From: Alligator mississippiensis
Lineage: Eukaryota > Chordata > Crocodylia > Alligatoridae
NCBI RefSeq assembly: GCF_030867095.1
Contig: NC_081830.1
Span: 33,525,832-33,589,831, forward strand
Reading direction: 5' to 3'
DNA length: 64,000 nucleotides
Part shown: piece after piece, positions 12,183 through 21,346 of the stretch
Layout of the letters: the number at the start of each line of letters is the position of its first letter
How positions within the stretch are numbered: the stretch's first letter is position 1
Notes under the pieces: model-generated
What the model saw: only the letters and a program-made list of their open reading frames with translations
Database searches by the model: none
What the model was told of the DNA's origin: nothing
Made by a program: the position numbers and the translations under genes

Positions 12183-14193
12183 ATGCCTCACAGGGAGAGG
12201 GGAGTTCAAGAAGAGTGGTTGCTCCTCAAGGGAGCGATCCTCAATGCACAAACTAAGTCTATTCCATCTCGGAGGAAAGGCAGCAAGAGGGCACAGCAGC
12301 CCCCCTGGCTCTCCAGGGACCTAGCAGACCTCCTGAGGCTAAAAAGAAAGGCCTACAAAGGATAGAGGATGGGAGTCACCTCCAAGGAGGATTATTCTGC
12401 ACTGGTCCGGTCCTGTAGGGAGCTGACCAGGAAAGCCAAGGCTGCAACTGAACTCCAGCTAGCTTTGAGCATCAAGGACAATAAAAAGTCCTTTTTCAGA
12501 TACGTGGGGAGCCGGAGGAAAAGCAAGAGCAACGTTGGACCCCTGCTGAACCAGATGGGGCAACTGACAACTGATGCCCAGGAAAAAGCCAACCTATTAA
12601 ATAGGTACTTTGCGTCGGTCTTTCATCAGCCCCATGGGACGCCCCTGCCCGCTACAGGGCCGGGAAGTCCGGGTGAGGGTGATCCCCTGCCCTCCACTAA
12701 TGCTGACTTCGTGAAGGAACATCTTGAGAAGCTGGATACCTTCAAGTCAGCCGGCCCTGACAATCTTCACCCCAGGGTACTCAAGGAGCTGGCGAGCATC
12801 ATAGCCCAGCCTCTAGCACGGATCTTTGAAAACTCTTGGCACTCTGGTGTAGTGCCCGAAGACTGGAAGAAGGCCAATGTGGTGCCTATCTTCAAGAAAG
12901 GGAGGAAAGTGGATCCGGCTAACTATAGGCCCATCAGCCTGACTTCTATCCCGGGGAAGATCTTAGAAAAGTTTATTAAAGAGGCCATCCTTAATGGACT
13001 GGCTGACGCCAACATCTTAAGGGATAGCCAGCACGGGTTTGTTGCGGGTAGGTCTTGCTTGACCAATCTCATTTCCTTCTACGACCAGGTGACCTATCAC
13101 CTGGACAAGGGAGATGAGATTGATGTCATATATCTTGACTTCAAAAAAGCCTTCGATCTGGTGTCCCATGATCGTCTCTTGGAGAAACTGGCCAATTGTT
13201 GCCTTGGGTCCTCCACGATCCACTGGCTGGAAAATTGTCTCCGGGGTCGGACCCAGAGGGTAGTAATTGATGGAAGTCACTCATCGTGGTGTCCTGTGAC
13301 CAGTGGGGTCCCCCAGGGCTCTGTCCTTGGACCCATACTGTTCAACATCTTCATTAATGATGTGGACACTGGAGTCAGAAGCGGACTGGCCAAGTTCGCC
13401 GATGACACCAAACTTTGGGGCAAAGCATCCACACCAGAAGACAGGCGGATGATTCAGGCTGACCTGGACAGGCTCAGCAAGTGGGCGGACGAGAATCTGA
13501 TGGTGTTCAACGCCGATAAATGCAAGGTTCTCTACCTTGGGGAAAAAAAACCTGCAGCATCCTTATAGGCTCGGCAGTGCTATGTTGGCTAGCACTATGG
13601 AAGAAAGAGACTTGGGGGTCATCATTGACCACAAGATGAACATGAGCCTGCAGTGCGATGCTGCGGCTAGTACCAAAACGCTGGCTTGCATCCATAGATG
13701 CTTCTCAAGCAAATCCCGGGATATCATTCTCCCCCTGTACTTGGCCTTAGTGAGGCCGCAGCTGGAGTACTGCATCCAGTTTTGGGCTCCACAATTCAAA
13801 AAGGATGTGGAGAAGCTTGAGAGAGTCCAGAGAAGAGCCATGCGCATGATCAGAGGTCAGGGAAGCAGACCTTACGATGACAGGCTGAGAGCCCTGGGGC
13901 TCTTTAACCTGGAAAAGCGCAGGCTCAGGGGTGATCTGATGACCACCTACAAGTTTATCAGGGGTGACCACCAGTATCTGGGGGAACATTTGTTCACCAG
14001 AGCGCCCCAAGGGATGACGAGGTCGAATGGTCACAAACTACTACAAGATCGTTTCAGGCTGGACATAAGGAAGAATTTCTTTACTGTCCGAGCCCCCAAG
14101 GTCTGGAACAGCCTGCCACCGGAGGTCGTTCAAGAGCCTTCATTGAACACCTTCAAGATGAAACTGGATGCTTATCTTGCTGGGATCCTATGA
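12183..14193 (+). pseudogene. CR1 ORF2 RT and C-terminal domain, one stop and one frameshift
   Basis: Segment 12183-12365 ends at a TAG and continues in the same phase from 12369 for 399 codons to 13568. The rest (13537-14193, 218 residues) is in the next phase. The shift falls in ggggaaaaaaaa (13539-13550), where a 1-nt indel is enough. RT landmarks are [36 protein letters not shown] (residues about 312-322 counted from 12369) and FADD at residues 343-346 (13395-13406). The C-terminal part has LVRPQLEYCIQFWAP, KRRLRGDL and the APKVWNSLPPEVV block. Endonuclease and ORF1 are missing through 5' truncation, so it could not move by itself. Confidence 0.9.
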
Positions 14194-14266
14194 CCCCAGC
14201 TGACTTCCTGCCCTTTGGGCAGGGGGCTGGACTTGATGATCTTCTGAGGTCCCTTCCAGCCCTAAT

Positions 14267-14293
14267 GTCTATGAAATCTATGAAATCTATGAA
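14267..14293 (+). repeat. CR1 3'-terminal tandem repeat
   Basis: About three units of the 9-mer tctatgaaa/ctatgaaat close the younger CR1, the usual form of CR1 3' ends. Confidence 0.85.
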
Positions 14294-14357
14294 CTAATCT
14301 CCTGAGCACACTGAAGTTAGCCTTTCTGAAGTCTAGCACTTCAGCCCTGCTGGTTAG

Positions 14358-15849
14358 TGTGGCAGGGCACTGTTGGTGCCTGCCACTTTAAGAGCAGAGC
14401 CAAGCAGCCAGCAGGTGCTTGACTGTGGCGGTCATGTTAGACTTCTGTCTGCCTGTATAAAGAGAGCAGTTCCCTGTTGGCAGGGGAGGCAGTAACATTG
14501 CCTGGCTGTAAATCTTCATGCAACATCCAGGATGTAAGGGTAGGAGCTGTAGGGGATGGCTTGGAGGCTCCTGGTCCTGGGCATGACCTAAAACTGCACC
14601 CTGCCAGGAGTGGGTGGCCTGGTGGGACTCTCAGTGGCATGGGAGCCCCCAGGAAATGCCAGGCCAGTTACCACCCGTGTGAAAGGCGGGTAGGGGTGCC
14701 TTAACCCCAGCCCTCACCTTCGGGTGGGTCATGTAACATCAGAGACAGTTGGGGCCAGGCATGGCTACGGCCACCTGAACCCTGTGGAGTGCAAGACCCT
14801 GAGGAGGAAGAGTGGGAGCCAGGCATGGTTGCGACCACCTGAGCCCTGTGGGGTGTAGGACCCCAAGGAAAGGTAGTTGGGGCCAGGTGTGGGTCTGGCC
14901 ACCTGAATTCACCGGGAAGGGAAGCCCTGTGGCCCCAGTGAGGGGGTGGTGTGGAGCCCCAGTGAGGGGAGGCCAAGGTATGTCTGTGGACGCCTGAGGC
15001 TGCAGTTTGGGGCAGAGGCCAAGTAAGGGGGCTCAGTCCGATGGATAGGGGTGAGTCCTGACCCTGGCAAATCCTCTGCTGCTGGGAGGCTGAGTGTGGG
15101 TCAAAAGTGAGATCTATAGTTGAGCACAATGACCTGCTGCTCCAGGTGGGGAGTGAGTACCCGTGAGACCCCAGAACACCAGTCGTGATGTGAGTTAGGA
15201 ATACCCTGGTGAGGAGTGGCCCCAGAAAGGGGGCAGAGATGAGGAGCCCCTGTGGGGGGGGGGGAGAGAAGAACCAGAGGGCAGGGATCCCAGTATGTCT
15301 GAGTGCACAGAGTTGCCCCAGGAAGGGGCCAGGGTAAGCTTAGACCCGGTCGGGTAATTGGTTGGCCACTACCCTGGTGAGGGTCACAGGAGAGACCCAA
15401 AAGACAGTACATCTGCCACCCAAGGTATGAGCTAGCTAAAGCCTATGGCCTAAGGGGCCCGCTCCAAGGGACAGCAAGGCAGTATAAGTTGTTGATGCGT
15501 GAAAGAGACCCTGTGAGAAGGGGTGGAGTGTGTGAGGCCCTAGTGAGAGAAGGGCGGTATGAATGTGCATGTCTGTGGCCTGACAACAAGGGCTAAGCTT
15601 GGCCTGGCTGTAAGCCAGGAGCATTGTCATCTGGATGCCATCTGCAAGGCTTGGGCTGTGGTGTAGGGGAGGAACAGAGCTGCAGATGGCACCCCCTGGC
15701 ATTGGGGCACGAATGGGCAGCCTCCCACCTTAATTAATAACTTGATTAATTAACAACAAGGCATGGCAGGTGAGTCAGTTGGGTGGCGTGCCCAAAGGCA
15801 AGTCGGGAAACTAGCGCTGTGGCTAGTTGGGGAGCCCCACTTTGCCACA
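14358..15849 (+). mobile_element. Solo LTR (family A, copy 1), 1492 bp
   Basis: The unit begins tgtggcagggcac and ends ctttgccaca, with 7-bp inverted termini of TG...CA type. It is flanked by an identical 5-bp duplication, gttag, at 14353-14357 and 15850-15854. Removing it rejoins the old CR1 ORF2 in frame (endonuclease end to KANFSVLRR). A TATA-like box (tataaagaga) lies at 14456. A second copy lies at 42430-43376 with shared start, middle and end. No internal retroviral genes are present. The 5-bp TSD and TG...CA ends fit an endogenous retrovirus or other LTR element reduced to a solo LTR. Confidence 0.85.
14749..14915 (+). repeat. Tandem repeat inside solo LTR
   Basis: About 2.5 units of roughly 64-66 bp, each starting ggggccagg(c/t)(a/g)tgg and containing gccacctgaaccctgtgg-like text, begin near 14750, 14815 and 14879. 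Copy 2 of the LTR lacks this expansion, which explains part of the length difference. Confidence 0.7.
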
Positions 15850-16660
15850 GTTAGTTTACCCACCCTTCACCCAATAGTGAATTCAGTCAATCGATGGTCA
15901 CTATCCCCTAGGTTACCTTGTATCTGCAGATTCCCCAGCAGGTCATCCCCTGTAGCTAACACCAAATCCAGCAAGGCATTTCCCCTAGTGGGATCGTATA
16001 CCTCCTGTGTTAGGTGCTGGTCCTGTATGCGGGTATGTGAGGAGTTGGATTCAGCTGGCTGCTCCTCCTAGCAGATGTCAGGGTAGTTTAGGTCATGACA
16101 ACTTTATCTCTCAACTGTACGGCCACTGAGAGCTGTGTGGAGAATTACAGGTCTAGCTCATCCTCCTGGTGTGGCAGTCTATAGTAGACCCCCATTACCA
16201 AGTCCCTTTCCCCCTGACCCCTTTGTATCCTGACCCACAGTACCTTGGTTTGGCCCTCCTCTGATCCCATCATGATTATACAGGATGTATATTATTCCTT
16301 AACGTAGAGAGCGACACCCCTCCCCCCACACTTTTTTTCCCCACTCTGTCCCGTCTGTAACCTGTAACCCTCAATGCCTACTGCCCAATTGGTGGGACCC
16401 TACTCACAGGTTTCAGTTAGTCCAACCAGGTCAAAATTGTTGCTTGCAGGGAGGAGTGCAAATTTCTCCTGCTTGTTCCCCATGCTCCTAGCATTAGTGT
16501 AGAAACACTTAATCCCACTGATGGGTGCCCTTGATATCCTCTGTCCTGATGTCTGTCAGGCCCCTTAGTGCTTACCTGGGCTGATCCAGTGCATTGCTCA
16601 TGGCTCGCTGATCCTAGGTTCTCGTTGTCCACTGGATCCCTGTCCCCTAATGAACCTAGT

Positions 16661-17605
16661 TTAAAGCCCTTCAGAGATCAGTAACCTGTAAGAGAACAGA
16701 TTCTTACCTTTAGAAGAGAGATGAAGACCATCTTGTCCCAGGATGCCTCTCTCATGGAAGCACGGATTTTGGTTGTAGAAGCCAAAACCTGCATGATGGC
16801 ACCAACTCCGGAACCGCAGGTTGATTTCTCCGATGGAGGTGTCCTGATGCTGACGGTGACTGCTGACCGGAGGGATGGATGTGAAGACCACCTGCTCCCC
16901 CAACTTCCTAAGCCTGGCCCCCAGAGCCCTGTAGTCACTCATGACATGGTCTGGACTACTCCTGGCTGCATCATTCGTGCCCACATGGATGAGGACCATG
17001 GGATAGTAATCAGAGGGCTGGATGAGGTTGGGAGTCCTTGCAGTGATGTCCCGAATCCTGGCTCTGGGTAGGCAGCAAACCTCCTGTGCCATGGGATCCG
17101 GTCAACAGATAGGCCCCTCCATGCCTCTCAGGAGGGAGTCCTACACCACAATGATCTGGTGTCTCTTCCTCCGGCTGCTCTGTTGTTGCTCAGCCTGCCT
17201 GGTGTTTGTTGTGGATGTGTCTTCCCCTGTGGCATCATCCTCCAATGCTGCCAGGGCTTCGTATCTGCTCCCGACTTGAGTTGGGGAAACAGTCACAGCC
17301 ACGCGCTGTCTAGCTCTGGAGGTGACTACCCTCCATTCAGCTGTCCTGGGACTCTCCCATGATGTCTCTGCACCAGGTGTCTGGTCCTGCAGAAAATGAA
17401 AGTATCCATCAATCTCATCCTCTGCAGCCCTGATCCCTCGCAGCCCGCTCACCTCTGCCTGGAGTTCCCTTACCTGCCCCTGCAGGGCCTCAATCCAGGC
17501 ACATGTGGGACAGGCAAGGGGACCCCCAGCCCCCACGCTACCCCTCAGAGGTCCTGCCAGGCAACCCCTGCAGACGAGGGGCCAGGGCACTGCACTCTGT
17601 GTCAC
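16661..17605 (-). pseudogene. CR1 ORF1 remnant: zinc/coiled-coil region plus SGNH esterase
   Basis: The reading frame runs from 17605 to 16661 in a single phase, broken only by two stops, at about 17141 and 17108. The N-terminal part has a short Cys motif (CPTCAW) followed by a heptad-like stretch (ALQGQVRELQAEVSGLRG) suggesting a coiled coil. The C-terminal part is an SGNH hydrolase. The DSLL of block I directly follows the first stop, block III reads HVGTNDAA, and block V reads GQDGLHLSSKG with the Asp and His of the catalytic set. Esterase-bearing ORF1 proteins are established for CR1-type LINEs. One stop replaces the Gly of the GDS motif; the other is TGA, plausibly a CpG-decayed Arg codon. 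Confidence 0.85.
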
Positions 17606-18116
17606 CCCATAGTAGTCCCCCTCCTCATTCAGTTACCTGAAGTCTTTGTCAGAAGCTCCCACATACTCTTACATCGTGTGTACTTCTGTCCACAAACTAC
17701 CTGCAAACTGCTCCCCTGTTGGCAGTGGCTGTTTGCTGGTTGCCTGGGGAGTCTCCTTTTATACCCTTCTGGGCCTGGGCTGACTCCAGTCCAGGCAGCA
17801 TTCCCACAGCAATCAACACTCACTCAGCAGTCAGCACTCACTACTGCTTCTCAGAACAGCCCCCCCCCCAACCAACCAACCAACCAACCAACCAACCAAC
17901 CAACCAACCAGACAAACAGCTAAACCAAAGATACAGGCAGCTGGATCACATACCTTTCCTGGGCAGGATCTGGTGCCTGGCCTGGCTTCTCTCCTCCTCC
18001 TTCTTCCCTCCTCTTGCCTCCAGAAACTGCCTGCAAACTTCTCTCCTGTTGGCAGTCCCTTTTAACTCTGCATTTCCTGGGTTTGTTGGATCAGGGGATT
18101 TCAAAAAATAAAACTC
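17606..18116 (-). promoter_or_regulatory. CR1 5' leader with a duplicated unit
   Basis: Two related stretches occur about 330 bp apart: near 17698 (acctgcaaactgctcccctg) and near 18029 (gcctgcaaacttctctcctg), each followed by ttggcagt. Repeated 5' units are a common LINE promoter arrangement. A (ccaa)n microsatellite sits between them. Promoter activity is inference. Confidence 0.45.
17866..17911 (+). repeat. (CCAA)n microsatellite
   Basis: About ten perfect ccaa units follow a run of C. The array is uninterrupted and probably length-polymorphic. Confidence 0.95.
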
Positions 18117-18798
18117 CTCAACCCAGGAGGGCAACCTGAAATCAGATCTTGGCTCTAGGCGCCTAACCATACCCATGCCTTGTGTGTGTGAATAATAATC
18201 CTTACCTATCCACTCACCTCCCAGGACTCTGGAGAGGATTAATTAGCTAATGTTTGAAATAAGCCATGTATGAGCTAACCATTATCAAATTGGCAAAGAA
18301 GAAATGTTCTTTCCAAGACCTTAATTACCCTTCCTCTCAGCTTTTGCTCCAGATTTAATCAGCTCTTATGTTCTTAACAAAAAAAATCTGCATTTGAAAA
18401 TTGAATTGGGAGGTTAAGTGTGGACACAAGTGCCAGCATATTATTTGGGTTTTGGACAAATCAAAATCCTTAGAAAATAATAGATGTACTAGACATGTAC
18501 ACAAGGACATGCTGAACAGAGAGTTTATTTGAAAGAATATGAGCTTTCTGAAATTGGGTCAGGCCTGTAACCTTGAACCCAGAGTCTTGGCCTAACTAGC
18601 ATAACCACTTGACTCACTTGGGGACTTTGCTTGCCTCTCAACCCCCTGGCTTCCTGGCTTCGCTTATCCCTGGAGTCTGCTTGCCTTTTCTATCTCTGAA
18701 TTTTACCCTGATCCAGTAACCTTGATCCCTGATTAGTCCGTAGGCCTGGCTGCCCATATCTCGGCGCGGATGATCTGACTGTTTTGAGCATTGATTTA
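18117..18798. other. Unassigned; TAAT-rich stretch
   Basis: 18230-18440 is AT-rich with several TAATTA/TTAATT cores (ggattaattagctaat, ccttaattaccc), unlike the GC-rich repeats around it. It could be a conserved non-coding element, but conservation cannot be judged here. The remainder shows nothing recognisable. Confidence 0.35.
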
Positions 18799-19115
18799 GA
18801 ATCACTGAATCACAGAACATGAGGATTGGAAGGGACTGCAGGAGGTCACATCTAGTCCAACCCCCTGCTCAAAGTAGGACCAGCCCCAACTAGATCGTCC
18901 CAGCCCAGGCTTTCTCTACCCAGGTCTTAAACACCTCCAAGGATGGAGATCATTGAATCATAGAAAATTAGGGTTGGAAGGTGCCACAACCTCTCTGGGT
19001 AACCTGTTCTAGTGCTTCACCACCCTCCTAGTGATAGATTTTTTTCCTAATATTCAACCTCAATTCCCCTTCTTGCAACTTGAGCCCGCTGCTCCTTGTT
19101 GTCATCTGCCACCAC
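18799..19115 (-). repeat. CR1 LINE 3' fragments, minus strand, two pieces
   Basis: Two consecutive starts of the CR1 3' end in minus orientation occur: aatcactgaatcacagaaca at 18799 and attgaatcatagaaaattag near 18952. Each leads into ggttggaag- or ggattggaagg-type text and a ccccctgctcaaagtaggacc block. Either a tandem pair of insertions or one element broken by a deletion/duplication. Confidence 0.75.
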
Positions 19116-20784
19116 TGAGAACAGACTAGCTCCAACAGTTTTGCCCTACTGCTTTGAGTGCTGCTCCTGCAAACCATTTTCCCCATGTGTGTGCATCAGC
19201 CCTGGGATACAAAACTGTAACCTTGAGAGTGATCACAGTCATGTGTTCAAGGTTTGTCTCCTCGCTATCATACACTCTATACTGATAGTCCCCTGTCCAT
19301 CTGATGCATTTTGCCGGAGGTTGTGCAGTGTTACCTGGATGATATTACCCAGGGGGTGTGGTCTGTTGTAGCTCTTGGATCCAGCTCCAAAGCATACCTA
19401 GGACAGCTACTAGAGCAGGATAGAAAGGGGTGATAGGAAAGGAGTACTTTTTTTCATTACTGCTGCCTTGACTTTGTGGCTGCTAACAGGAGAGTTGGGG
19501 AGTGGAGGGGTTTTGGGAAAGAAGTAGGTGGAACAGCTCACAAGGAATACTTTATTCCATGATCCAACTCTCCCCGCCCTTTTCACAGGCTGCAGCTTAT
19601 AACCAAATGAATTAGCTCACAAGATTGACTTCTCAGGGCCTCTTTTGGGGGATGCTTTGGGCTGTTTGCTGCAAAAATTCCTAGGAGTTCTCAGTGTTCC
19701 CATTTGAATGTCTGAATTGTCTGATTGCTTGCTCCATCCAAGCTGTAGATCCCTATCCTCCCCCCTCCCCTTGCCTTGGTGGGGTGACCTGGTCTTCATC
19801 AAGTACTTTTGCCTGAAACCAATTTTGTTCAGTCACCAAATTAATTTAATTTTATGATTAAACAAACTTTGACGGCAGCTCCAAAGCAAACTTTCCATGA
19901 ACTTCCCTTTCTAGGGTGGGGATTCCTGTGCACAGAGAGAGAGAGAGAAGCACTGGCACTTTCTCTGCTTGGCACTGTGACAGGGCCATAGCAGCCAAAA
20001 GCCGGCATCTGCTGGGAGAGAGCAGTGCACGAAGATTCAGCTGCAGCATGTTCTGCCTGGCAGGGCTGGAGCAAATGGGAAGATGTTCTCTGGCAGCAGC
20101 GAGGGAGAGAGTTAGGAGCGCTGGCTCTGGGTGGCTGCGGCGAGGGTCAGCACCTGTTAGGAGAGCAGCAGGTGGCAGGGGAGTTGAACTTGGTCCTCCA
20201 TAATTTAGGAGCAGAGACTGTAACCGGCCAGCCTTGTGTCCAGGTAGCTTGTACTGTCTGCAAGGAGCAGTATAGATACAGCTTTCATCACATTTGCGTC
20301 TGTGCGACCATGGAACATAATTTGAAAAGTCGCATTACACCAGCTATTAGGCATTTGTTTGGGACTCCAGCAAGTGGCCATAACCATGGCTTGAAAGCAT
20401 AGGTCCCCACAGGGACCAACTTTTAGGAGCCTGGACCTTACGGTAGAATCTCAAACCCAAGCCCCCAGAGTGCCTGCCCATGGAACGGGGAGCATTAGGT
20501 ACCTCAGAAAGGGCTCCAAAAGCCTGCACGCAAAGAAGAAAGCTGCTTAGAGCTAGGCTTGGGGGACAAGGCTATGTTGGGAATCTCTCCCTTCTCCAGA
20601 GATGAGGTGGAGGCAGAGCCTCAGGCCTACATGTGAACACCTCATCCGCTGGAAATGCAGAGCCGCAGCTCCTCTCCTGAGTCTAAGTCCTGGTTGTTGA
20701 AGGACCCGAGCAGGACTTGTGTCTTTCAAAACTTGGCCAGAGGAAGCGAAGCCAGCGGGGCTGCCCTGCTTCTATATAACGACT
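19116..20784. other. Unassigned sequence
   Basis: Nothing recognised apart from a short (ga)n run at 19937-19950. Confidence 0.4.
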
Positions 20785-21346
20785 CAGGGGTTCTCAACTT
20801 TTTTAGACTCAAGGCACCCCTCAACAGATTCAGGGCACCCCTAGATAGATTTGAAAAAGCCAGCTCTTGATTTTTACTTTATTTTTGACGACAGCAAAAT
20901 ACTAGAGCATTTCGTCTGTCGCAAAGACCTCAGGCAGCCCACAGGTTTTTAGCATCATTGGTTCCTATGTGAAATCTCTGGGTTTCTCTTGCGAATCACA
21001 GTTGCATACCAAGCTGTGCTAACATTGTATACAGGCACTCCTCACTTAACGACCGAGTTCCGTTCCTGCGACTAGGTCGTTAAGCTAATTGGTCGATAAG
21101 CGAGGAGCTGCCCCTTGATACTGCGTGCCTTGGCTTGAAACGCCGCGCTGCCGTTTCCACAGTACGTTTCGTACAATACCGACTGCTCGGAGAGCTGGTC
21201 GTAAGTCCGAACGGTCGTTAAACAGGTAGGTTGTTAAGTGAGGAGTACCTGTAGTGCCATGCTAGCATTGGGAGGCACCCTGCGGCACCCTTAATAAGAT
21301 CTCAAGGCACCCCAGGATGCCATGGCACCCTGGTTAAGAATCACTG
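20785..21346. mobile_element. hAT-type MITE with a nested insertion
   Basis: Termini caggggttctcaac and ggttaagaatcactg form an imperfect inverted repeat. The body carries the gactcaaggcacccct block and, at the far end, ggcaccctggttaag. The same body layout recurs at 55591-55862 and, inverted, at 61043-61313. Flanking 8-mers taacgact and taatagcc match at four positions and differ only by transitions, so the TSD is weak. A second element lies inside at 21032-21251. Confidence 0.7.
21032..21251. mobile_element. Tigger/pogo-like MITE nested in hAT MITE
   Basis: The element begins caggcactcctcacttaac and ends gttaagtgaggagtacctg, about 19-bp near-perfect terminal inverted repeats. TA dinucleotides flank both ends (21030-21031 and 21252-21253), the Tc1/mariner signature. 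The interior has several gtcgttaa repeats. At 220 bp it is non-autonomous. Its insertion inside the hAT copy makes it younger than that copy. Confidence 0.85.

Larger units (their letters stand above)
12182..14293 (+). mobile_element. Younger 5'-truncated CR1 LINE inserted in old CR1
   Basis: A plus-strand CR1 begins abruptly within ORF2 (linker region) and runs to a CR1 3' end with tandem ctatgaaat units at 14267-14293. It interrupts the minus-strand CR1, whose reading frame resumes on either side. About 2.1 kb remain. 5' truncation is typical of target-primed LINE insertion. No clear target-site duplication is visible, as is common for CR1. Much lower decay than its host element marks it as younger. 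Confidence 0.9.
9878..16520 (-). pseudogene. CR1 ORF2 remnant (endonuclease + reverse transcriptase), interrupted
   Basis: Minus-strand translation gives the APE endonuclease start (FYTNARSMGNKQEKF, about 16500-16450). It continues with GVALYVKE and LWVRI...GVYYRLP (about 16320-16170) and the catalytic GDSDHRLTEF (about 15905-15875). The linker KANFSVLRR follows at about 14320. The RT domain lies at 11662-10965 with [16 protein letters not shown] and the FADD active site at about 10985-10974. The C-terminal part at 10853-10515 and 10237-9878 has VRPQLKYS and the RVARIWNKPPREVV block. Several frameshifts and stops make it non-functional. Gaps correspond to the three nested insertions. Confidence 0.87.
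9789..18116 (-). mobile_element. Old near full-length CR1 LINE, split by three insertions
   Basis: On the minus strand, in order: a 5' leader (about 18116-17606), ORF1 with esterase domain (17605-16661), the start of ORF2 with an APE-type endonuclease (about 16520-15855 and on through 14352-14294), the linker and reverse transcriptase (12181-10539), and the C-terminal region and 3' tail (10226 down to 9789, ending ccctaacatctatgaatctg-like). Removing the inserts at 10235-10530, 12182-14293 and 14358-15849 leaves about 4.4 kb, close to usual CR1 length. The element is 3' complete and appears nearly 5' complete, but carries many stops and indels. The 5' boundary is approximate. Confidence 0.88.

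Noticed and set aside
17866..17911. Possible CRISPR-like or telomere-like array
   Set aside because: It is a simple (ccaa)n microsatellite without spacers.
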